From: Sphingobium herbicidovorans
Lineage (GTDB): Bacteria > Pseudomonadota > Alphaproteobacteria > Sphingomonadales > Sphingomonadaceae
Assembly (NCBI RefSeq): GCF_002080435.1
Contig: NZ_CP020539.1
Span: 1 to 64,000 of the forward strand
Reading direction: 5' to 3'
DNA: 64,000 nt
The notes beneath the pieces are model-generated. The model searched no databases. It worked only from the letters and a program-made list of their open reading frames with translations, and was not told the origin of the DNA. The position numbers and the translations under genes are program-made. Numbering within the stretch: position 1 is the stretch's first letter; every line of letters begins with the position of its first letter. This document shows positions 57,863 to 64,000 of the stretch, one piece after another.

Positions 57863-58744
57863 GGCTCTGTTGCAAACATGGGGCACGGCCGCGCGGCGTC
57901 ACCCAGTTGGGGGATTAGGCAGCATTGGCGAAATGCTTATTGAGCATAATCATGGTTTCGGTCAGGGCCGAGGGTCCAATTCCGAATGCTCTTTCAACCA
58001 GGCGCACCTCCCCCATGATACCTGGCTGCAGGCACCATGCCTGGGCCTGTCCTTTGCGTAGGGCGCGCATGACCTCGAAGCCCTTGATCGTGGCGTAGGC
58101 CGTTGGCATCGACTTGAAGCCACGTACCGGCTTGATCAGCATCTTCAGCTTGCCGTGGTCGGCCTCGAGCACGTTGTTCAGATATTTCACCTGCCGGTGC
58201 TCGGTTTCCGCCGCCAGTTTGCCTTCGCGTTTCAGCTCAGCGATTGCTGCGCCGTAGCTGGGTGCCTTGTCGGTATTGAGTTTGGCCGGCTTTTCCCAGT
58301 CCTTCAGGCCACGAAGAGCTTTGCCCAGAAAGCGCTTCGCCGCTTTGGCGCTGCGTGTCGATGACAGATAGAAATCAATCGTGTCGCCCCGTTTGTCGAC
58401 CGCCCGGTACAGGTAGGTCCATTTGCCCCGCACCTTTACGTAGGTCTCATCCAGACGCCAGCTCGGATCAAAGCCGCGCCGCCAGAACCAGCGGAGACGC
58501 TTCTCCATCTCCGGCGCGTAGCGCTGCACCCAGCGATAGATCGTCGTATGATCGACATCGATCCCACGCTCGGACAGCATTTCCTCGAGATCACGGTAGC
58601 TGATGCCGTATCGACAATACCAGCGCACCGCCCATAGGATGACCTCGCCGGTAAAATGCCGTCCTTTGAAATCGTTCATCGCAACTGACCTTGACAGTAC
58701 ATGAGCCCAATCTTGGAAACCGTGTCAGAGTTTGCAACAGAGCC
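57863..58744. mobile_element. IS6-family insertion sequence, IS6100-like, 882 bp
   Basis: Bounded by perfect 14-bp inverted ends GGCTCTGTTGCAAA (57863-57876) and TTTGCAACAGAGCC (58731-58744), the IS6-family ends. Carries one transposase gene. The 8 bases on the left (CCCTGAGC) and right (CTTCGATC) differ, so there is no target duplication and the two flanks come from different original places. Confidence 0.93.
57915..58679 (-). CDS. IS6-family transposase (IS6100-like)
   Basis: 254 aa. FTGEVILWAVRWYCRYGISYRDLEEMLSERGIDVDHTTIYRWVQRYAPE (helix-turn-helix), RLDETYVKVRGKWTYLYRAVD, LNTDKAPSYGAAI and VLEADHGKLKMLIKPVRGFKS give the D-D-E catalytic set. Very close to IS6100 transposase as remembered but with scattered differences, so a sister element rather than IS6100 itself. 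Complete gene. Confidence 0.94.
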   Translation of the reverse strand: MNDFKGRHFTGEVILWAVRWYCRYGISYRDLEEMLSERGIDVDHTTIYRWVQRYAPEMEKRLRWFWRRGFDPSWRLDETYVKVRGKWTYLYRAVDKRGDTIDFYLSSTRSAKAAKRFLGKALRGLKDWEKPAKLNTDKAPSYGAAIAELKREGKLAAETEHRQVKYLNNVLEADHGKLKMLIKPVRGFKSMPTAYATIKGFEVMRALRKGQAQAWCLQPGIMGEVRLVERAFGIGPSALTETMIMLNKHFANAA

Positions 58745-59153
58745 CTTCGATCTGCTGGATGTCGTACAGAGCGGTATAGACGGTCTGAGCGTCGGTCGGG
58801 ATTTCGTTGTAATAGACCTGGACGGCCGGGCTGGTGCCCTGGTCGGGGTCAAACGACACGCCGCGCAGCGTGGTGGTGTTGTTCCGGCCGCTGTTGTTGG
58901 TCAGTTCCAGGCCCGGTGCAAGCTGCTGCACATCCTTGGCGTCAAAGATGTTGAACTTCTGGAGCTGCTCGCCGGTCGCGACGTTGACGGTCATCGGCAC
59001 CGACTGAAGCGAGCGGGCCTCGCGGGTCGCGGTGACGATGATTTCGTTCGATTCGTCGCCTTCGATGCCGGCGCTGTCCTGCGCCCAAGCTGCCGCCGGT
59101 ACAATCAGCGCGGCGCCGCACAACAATGCGGCAAAACTATTCGCCTTTTTCAT
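58745..59153 (-). pseudogene. N-terminal stub of a second TonB-dependent receptor, truncated by the IS
   Basis: About 136 codons: signal peptide (NSFAALLCGAALIVPAAAWA), NEIIVTATREARSLQSVPMTVNVATGEQLQKFNIFDAKDVQQLAPGLELTNNSGRNNTTTLRGVSFDPDQG and on to LYDIQQIE, where the IS begins. Nearly identical in pattern to the plug of the receptor at 51748-54165. The barrel (about 650 residues) is missing. Start MKKANSF at 59153. Confidence 0.92.
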
Positions 59154-59486
59154 GACGTCCTTTCCTTCGACCTGAGGGATCACCCCCGCAATGGCGAAGG
59201 CCGCTAACGGCGCAGCGGAGGGCGTGCAATCCTTAGACGCCATGGGGAAGGCATTTTCGCACGATATCGTGCTTTATTGGCAACAGTCCGGCCAACCGCC
59301 TTGCGATTCCACGTGCCCGATACGGCTTGTGTCTGCGCAAATGCTTTTCCACCTGCCATCGCGCCCCTGCCAATGCGCTGGACTTGTGGCCTGACGTTAT
59401 AGGCGGGGGAAGGCGCCCGGACATCCATCCCCCTTGTTATTAGAACGATCTGGTGCGATTAAGCGGGATTGTCGGAGGGGAGCTTT
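59154..59486. other. 333-bp intergenic region between the receptor stub and the epimerase gene
   Basis: No gene supported. Contains the perfect 14-bp palindrome GCACGATATCGTGC (59259-59272) and should hold the promoters of both divergent genes. The epimerase ribosome site GGAGGGGAG lies at 59473-59482. No clear -35/-10 pair was fixed. Confidence 0.5.
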
Positions 59487-60908
59487 ATGACGGACAGCCG
59501 CAAGACGATTTTTCTGACCGGCGCGACCGGCAACATGGGTCGCGAGGCGGTCAAGCGCATCGCCGCAAGGAATGACCAGCTGCGCCTGCGCATATTGGTG
59601 CGGCCAGAGGAAAAGGCGCATCCTGTCGTCAAGGATGTTCAGCGGCGCGGCCTGGCGGAGATCGTCTGGGGTGACTTGACCGACGCGGCGTCCATTCGGG
59701 ACGGCGTAGCGGGCGCCGACGTCGTTCTGCACGTCGGCGGGCTTGTGTCGCCGGCGTGCGACAGCATGCCTCCTGAACTTGTGACGCAGGTGAATGTCGG
59801 CGGCGCGCAGAATATCGTCGATGCCATCCACGCCGTCGGCGATCCCCGGCAAACGCGCCTCATCTACATCGGCACCGTGGCTGAAACAGGCAGCCGGAAC
59901 GCGCCCGTTCAGTGGGGACGCACCGGCGATCCCATCAAGATCAGCGCCTATGACCATTATGCCGTCACCAAGACGCAGGCCGAGGCGATCGTGGCGCAGA
60001 GCGGCATCACCCATTGGGCCTCCCTGCGGCAGAGCGGCATGGCCCATTACCAGATGTGGAAGATTTTCGATCCGATCATGTTCCACAATCCGATCAACGG
60101 CGTGTTCGAATGGTCGACGGCCAATGACAGTGGCCGCTTGATGGCGGCGGTGTGCAGCGACGATGTGCCGGACGCTTTCTGGCGCGGTTTCTACAATATC
60201 GGGGGTGGCGCGACATCGCGGGTCGTCAATCATGAATTCATGGAAAGGACGATGCCCACCTATCGCAAGGTGCTGAAACCGCACTGGTTTGCAACCCGCA
60301 ACTTCCATGGCCAATGGTATGCGGATTCCGACCGGCTGGAACAACTGGTGCCCTTCCGCGAACAGTCGCTCCAGGACTATTTCCAGGAAGCGCCCCGGCA
60401 CATGCCGTGGATCGCGCGGATGATTCCCAAGCTGATGCCGGGCGTCATATCGAAGCAGATCGAAAAGCTCGCCAATGCGCCCGAAGGGTCGCTCTATTGG
60501 TTCGCGAACAATGACGAAGCCAAGATCCGCGCCTATTTCGGATCGCGCGCAGCGTGGGAGGCGATTCCGCGCAACTGGGACGATTTCCGTTTCACGCAAC
60601 CTTCGCGCGAACCCACCCTGCTGGACCACGGCTATGACGAAACCCGCGCGCCGGAGGACTGGCGGATCGAGGATCTGAGGGCCGCTGCCGAATATCGCGG
60701 AGGCCAATGCCTTGCCGCGTCCTGCGACGGCCCGGATGTGCCCGTGGAGTGGCAGTCGGCGGCGGGGCATCGCTTCACCATGACGCCGCGCCTGTATCTT
60801 CGGGGCGGCCATTGGTGCCCCACCACCATGATCGACCCTGCCAGCTACGACGCAGAGGCCACGCGCAATCCCTTCTTCGCGCAAGTATGGAGCGATGCGG
60901 CAGGTTGA
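59487..60908 (+). CDS. NAD-dependent epimerase/dehydratase, 3beta-HSD-like extended SDR
   Basis: 473 aa. Cofactor motif FLTGATGNMGREAVKRI near the start, VLHVGGLVSPACDSMP, and catalytic YAVTK in SAYDHYAVTKTQAEAIV. The C-terminal 200 residues (GQWYADSDRLEQLVPFREQSLQDYFQEAPRHMPWIARMI ...) are not the usual epimerase tail. Start MTDSRKT at 59487 after GGAGGGGAG. Hydroxysteroid oxidation is possible from context, but other secondary alcohols are equally possible. Convergent with the rhamnosidase gene, 12 bp apart. Confidence 0.72.
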   Translation: MTDSRKTIFLTGATGNMGREAVKRIAARNDQLRLRILVRPEEKAHPVVKDVQRRGLAEIVWGDLTDAASIRDGVAGADVVLHVGGLVSPACDSMPPELVTQVNVGGAQNIVDAIHAVGDPRQTRLIYIGTVAETGSRNAPVQWGRTGDPIKISAYDHYAVTKTQAEAIVAQSGITHWASLRQSGMAHYQMWKIFDPIMFHNPINGVFEWSTANDSGRLMAAVCSDDVPDAFWRGFYNIGGGATSRVVNHEFMERTMPTYRKVLKPHWFATRNFHGQWYADSDRLEQLVPFREQSLQDYFQEAPRHMPWIARMIPKLMPGVISKQIEKLANAPEGSLYWFANNDEAKIRAYFGSRAAWEAIPRNWDDFRFTQPSREPTLLDHGYDETRAPEDWRIEDLRAAAEYRGGQCLAASCDGPDVPVEWQSAAGHRFTMTPRLYLRGGHWCPTTMIDPASYDAEATRNPFFAQVWSDAAG

Positions 60909-60920
60909 ACGGTCCCGGCG

Positions 60921-63365
60921 TCAGCCGGCCGGAACCTTCACTCTCGTCGTCACCCGCGTCAGCGGATAGCGCTTGCCCTTCCACACGAAATCGCCCGGCA
61001 GGTTCGCAGGCCGGGTGATTTCCGCGGTGAGCGTCCCACCCGACAGGCGATAACGAACGCTGACCGGCCCGTGAGGCGTCGCAGCCGTAGCCGACAGGCG
61101 CTTGAGCGATCCAGGCGCAGGCTCCACCTTCAAGCGCGCATAGCCGGGTGCGTCCGGGCCAATCCCGGCCACGATGCCCAGCAGGTCCGCGGTGGGATGT
61201 GCGCTCCATGCGTGGCTGTCGGAGCGGGTCGATTGCTTTTCCCCGCCCTGCCCAGCGCCGTCCCGCTCCTCTGGCCAGGTGGTGTAATTCATCGCCAGCA
61301 GGTCGCGCCATGTCTGGAGCAGGCTGACATATCGGTCGGCCTGACCCGCATGGACCAGCGCCTGCGCCAGATACCAGGCGAAATAATAGCTGACCTGCGT
61401 CACGCCATCGGGCGCGCCGATGCCCTTGCCCGGGGCGATGATCCGATCGATGATCCCGCCAGCTTCATCGCGGCTCGCCACATCGTAGAGGATGGCCAAG
61501 GCGTTCATATGCTGGCTGAACCGGTCGCCATCGGGATTGTCGGCGTAAAGCCCACGCGCAGGCGCCCAGCAGTGTTTCCGAACGGCGGCCTTCAACGCCT
61601 CTGCGCGCTGGGCGTAGCGCTGCGCGACGTCCTTGTCGCCGAACGACGTCTCGATCTGCGCGCCCTGCTGCAACGCCCCAAGCCAGCTGACGCTCATCAG
61701 GCAGCTTTCACCCGACTTGCCATAGGAGGGAAAAATGGTCCGATCGGTTGCGGGCTGCCCAACCCAATCGATGAAATTCCACTGGGGGTTCTTGCCCAAC
61801 AGGCCGCTGGGACGGCGATAGGTTTCGAACCAGTCCAGTATCTGGCGCATCCTGCCGATATTGCGGACGATGGGCGCCGGATCGGATTGACGCAGCCGCC
61901 AGTCGTCCAGCATGCCCACCCACAGCAGCGCGAAGGGCGCGATCACATTGTTGCCGCGCGTCGGCCACGCGCTTTCGATCAGGCCGCCATCGACATTGGA
62001 TCCGGCATAGGCGTCGATCGCCTGCTCGGCCAGGCGCGGGTCACCCGACACGGCGTAGGAAATCAGCATCTGCAGGCGGGTATCGCCGACATATTGAAGC
62101 TGCTCCCAATAGGCTGTGTCCATGTAGGTTTCATGGGCATCGATCCGGGCGGTGCGCCAACCCACATCGAAAATCTGTTTCAGTTGAGGATCTTCGCTTT
62201 CGAACCTGCCGATCTGCTTGAAGGGATAGCCGGTTTCAAACGCCCGCATCCCTTCCAGCACCAGCGGCTGATCCTTTGTCTCCACCGTTATTTCGGCATA
62301 GCGCCACGTCCGCCACCACAGGGGCGCGAAGCTGCGTTTCTCGCCGTCGGCGACGAAACTGTCCCAGATGCCGATGGGCTTGCGATCCTCGATCAGGTCG
62401 CGATCGCCCTTGCGGAAATTGGCGTCATAAAGCGCTTCGGCCCACAGCAGCTTGATCGTCGCGCCCTTGCCGCCGGAAACGTCCAGCTGCGGATAGGCCG
62501 AAACCATCGCGTCCCGTTGCAGCAGCAAGGTCGCCTTGCTGTTCGGGGCGATGGTGATCGCACGCGCGGGAAAGCCCCTGGCGGCGGGCAAATCGGTGCG
62601 GACGACCTTGCCGGGGGCGACGGGCGTGTAAAGCTGCTGCGGCAAGCGGTCGGGAACCAGCGTCCGTTTCGCCGCGTCCGGCGCAGCCACGGCATCCTGC
62701 CAGCCTTGCCCCGTTTCCTGCGGACCAGCGGCATTGAAATCCGCTTTCGCTGCATCAATCGTCTCGGGATTGCTCGCGACATAATACCAGCGTTTGACCT
62801 GCCGCCAGCCATTGCCAAAGCCACGGCCCTGATCGCGCTTGACGCGCCAGCCGGGCTGATCGGTCGAGATCGCCGCCGCTCCACCCTCGCCGATCAGGCG
62901 AAAGCCCGTGGCGACGCTCTGCTGGAACAGGGGCGCTGTATTGGTGAACAATGAAGCACCCTGCGCCGCCGAAATCTGTTCCGGCGTCGGATTGTCGGGC
63001 AGCTTCAGCGGCTGCACGCCGTTCCATACCGTCGCCGCGATGACATTCCGGCCCCGCTTCAGATAGGGGGCAAGATCGATGCTCTCTTCACGCCAATGGT
63101 CGATATCGCCGGCCGATGGCCCGGCCGCAACGCGCGATCCATTCACCATCAGAATGAAGCGGTTATCCGCAGTCACTCGCACCGGATAGCTGCGCGGTTT
63201 GGCGGACAGGGCGACTGTACGGCGAAAGTGCAGCACGACCGGCCGGGCGGTCGGCCCCGCTTCGGCATGACTGATCCAGCCCTGGCTGGCGACGGGTTGC
63301 GCGATAGCGGCGGGGCTTCCGGCCAGCATCAACGATCCGGCTATCAATATACTGCCACGCATCAT
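60921..63365 (-). CDS. Exported alpha-L-rhamnosidase-like glycoside hydrolase (GH78 type)
   Basis: 814 aa. Signal peptide (GSILIAGSLMLAGSPAAIA), beta-sandwich domains (HFRRTVALSAKPRSYPVRVTADNRFILMVNGSRV; LLWAEALYDANFRKGDRD), then an alpha/alpha-barrel with WRTARIDAHETYMDTAYWEQLQYVGDTRLQMLISYAVSGD and ESAWPTRGNNVIAPFALLWVGMLDDW. The acidic residues of this barrel fit GH78. Would remove rhamnose from glycosides such as saponins or flavonoids; a link to glycosylated steroids (saponins) is an inference only. Overlaps the next gene by 4 bp. Confidence 0.83.
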   Translation of the reverse strand: MMRGSILIAGSLMLAGSPAAIAQPVASQGWISHAEAGPTARPVVLHFRRTVALSAKPRSYPVRVTADNRFILMVNGSRVAAGPSAGDIDHWREESIDLAPYLKRGRNVIAATVWNGVQPLKLPDNPTPEQISAAQGASLFTNTAPLFQQSVATGFRLIGEGGAAAISTDQPGWRVKRDQGRGFGNGWRQVKRWYYVASNPETIDAAKADFNAAGPQETGQGWQDAVAAPDAAKRTLVPDRLPQQLYTPVAPGKVVRTDLPAARGFPARAITIAPNSKATLLLQRDAMVSAYPQLDVSGGKGATIKLLWAEALYDANFRKGDRDLIEDRKPIGIWDSFVADGEKRSFAPLWWRTWRYAEITVETKDQPLVLEGMRAFETGYPFKQIGRFESEDPQLKQIFDVGWRTARIDAHETYMDTAYWEQLQYVGDTRLQMLISYAVSGDPRLAEQAIDAYAGSNVDGGLIESAWPTRGNNVIAPFALLWVGMLDDWRLRQSDPAPIVRNIGRMRQILDWFETYRRPSGLLGKNPQWNFIDWVGQPATDRTIFPSYGKSGESCLMSVSWLGALQQGAQIETSFGDKDVAQRYAQRAEALKAAVRKHCWAPARGLYADNPDGDRFSQHMNALAILYDVASRDEAGGIIDRIIAPGKGIGAPDGVTQVSYYFAWYLAQALVHAGQADRYVSLLQTWRDLLAMNYTTWPEERDGAGQGGEKQSTRSDSHAWSAHPTADLLGIVAGIGPDAPGYARLKVEPAPGSLKRLSATAATPHGPVSVRYRLSGGTLTAEITRPANLPGDFVWKGKRYPLTRVTTRVKVPAG

Positions 63366-64000
63366 TTTTCCTCCGACGCAAGAGCGCGGGCCAGCGCGGC
63401 GTCCAGCGTCGCATTGAATTGTTGGGAGACAGCGGCCCGAGGCGCGAAAAACTGGAAGCCATGAAAAGCGCCGGGGACGACCAGAAGCTCGGTCGGCACG
63501 CCCGCATTGACGAGGCGGCGGGCGAATTCGATATCCTCTTCGGCGAAGAGATCGACGGACCCAACACCGATAAAGGTCGGCGGCAGTCCCTTCAGGTTGG
63601 CGACGCGCGCCGGGACGGACCCGGCAGGTTGGGTCGCTGCGCCAGCTTCACGGCCCAGCAGCGCCGTCCAGCCTTGCTTGTTGGACTTGGCCGTCCAGAT
63701 CAGCTGTCCGATATGGGGCGGCACGGGACGCGATGAACCGGTGCGGTCGTCCAGCATCGGATATACCAGCGCCTGATAGGCGACGGGAACTTCACCGCGA
63801 TCGCGGGCGGCAATCGTCAACATCGCCGCCAGGCCACCGCCCGCGCTTTCGCCCATCACGACGATCCTGGCGGGGTCGGCGCCCAGCGCGGCTGCATTGC
63901 CGTGCAGCCATTTCAGCCCCGCATAGGCATCCTCCAGCGGTCCGGGAAAGCGCGTCGCGGGTGCAAGGCGATATTGAACGGTCACGATCACGCAGTTCAG
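63362..64000 (-). CDS. Alpha/beta-hydrolase of the hormone-sensitive-lipase family (5' end outside window)
   Basis: At least 212 aa, reading on past the window edge. VTVQYRLAPATRFPGPLEDAYAGLKWLHGNAAALGADPARIVVMGESAGGGLAAML contains the YRLAPE-like and GESAGG motifs. Catalytic Asp in IGVGSVDLFAEEDIEFA and His in FHGFQFF. The HGGG oxyanion motif should lie outside the window. Stop overlaps the rhamnosidase ATG, so both are in one operon. Acts on esters, perhaps a de-acylation before the glycosidase. Confidence 0.86.
   Translation of the reverse strand: MNCVIVTVQYRLAPATRFPGPLEDAYAGLKWLHGNAAALGADPARIVVMGESAGGGLAAMLTIAARDRGEVPVAYQALVYPMLDDRTGSSRPVPPHIGQLIWTAKSNKQGWTALLGREAGAATQPAGSVPARVANLKGLPPTFIGVGSVDLFAEEDIEFARRLVNAGVPTELLVVPGAFHGFQFFAPRAAVSQQFNATLDAALARALASEEK

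Noticed and set aside
57863..58744. Authentic IS6100
   Set aside because: Ends and size fit the family, but the transposase differs at several residues from IS6100 as remembered, so only IS6100-like is claimed.
61071..62954. A 627-codon open frame antisense to the rhamnosidase gene
   Set aside because: The minus-strand frame has a signal peptide and GH78 motifs; this one is a compositional shadow.
1..64000. tRNA, rRNA, phage, integrase or defence-system genes
   Set aside because: None recognised on either strand; the only mobile element seen is the IS6-family copy.

Overview
The window looks like a piece of chromosome from a sphingomonad (Sphingobium / Novosphingobium / Sphingomonas type alphaproteobacterium). 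It is GC-rich and densely coding. It carries hsa/ipd-type steroid genes, large TonB-dependent receptors, an IS6100-like element and a FixLJ-FNR-cco respiratory block. The organism call is inferred from gene content and codon style, because no rRNA or other marker gene is present.

Layout. (1) 1-11.8 kb: a steroid-ring degradation locus built around a divergent promoter at about 5.0-5.27 kb. Leftward run hsaC, ipdA, ipdB, a crotonase, ipdC and echA20 (cut by the window edge). Rightward run hsaA, hsaD, hsaB, hsaE, hsaG, hsaF and a TIM-barrel epimerase-like gene. Together they would take the 9,10-seco phenol 3-HSA through ring A meta-cleavage to pyruvate and propionyl-CoA, and open rings C and D of the remaining indane-dione CoA esters. 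(2) 12-17.1 kb: two overlapping Lrp/AsnC regulators, a secreted esterase-like protein and a valine/isobutyrate module. (3) 17.2-23 kb: cinA-type amidase and nadE, then a 478-bp gene-free stretch holding a convincing GEMM-I (cyclic-di-GMP) riboswitch that leads into a short structured transcript, then glpD and a YihY-family protein. (4) 23-36.8 kb: a low-oxygen block with a truncated haemoglobin plus a 38-aa membrane protein, a HemN-type radical SAM protein, OmpW, haem-PAS FixL, FixJ, a cysteine-containing FNR, and the complete ccoNOQP-GHIS set for cbb3 oxidase. (5) 36.8-43.2 kb: a second steroid block with a Baeyer-Villiger-type monooxygenase, kshA, second copies of hsaA and hsaC, and a frameshifted gene. 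(6) 43.2-54.2 kb: three tiny overlapping genes, an SDR, a coupled periplasmic haem-protein operon (cytochrome b561, cytochrome c, DUF1552, DUF1592-family, frameshifted lipoprotein/exported protein), an AraC regulator and a TonB receptor. (7) 54.3-59.2 kb: a TetR-controlled RND efflux operon cut after 72 codons of the pump gene by an IS6-family element. The other side of the element abuts the N-terminal stub of a second TonB receptor, and there is no target duplication. (8) 59.5-64 kb: an NAD-dependent epimerase/3beta-HSD-like enzyme, an alpha-L-rhamnosidase and a hormone-sensitive-lipase-type esterase (cut by the window edge).

Regulation. Five TTGA-N6-TCAA (FNR-type) boxes stand in promoter regions: upstream of the haemoglobin unit, hemN/ompW, ccoN, the Baeyer-Villiger enzyme and the second extradiol dioxygenase. 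They suggest that the FNR encoded here ties the oxygen-dependent steroid enzymes to the same oxygen signal as the high-affinity oxidase. All functional calls are from reading the translated sequence and remembered family features; no search was run.
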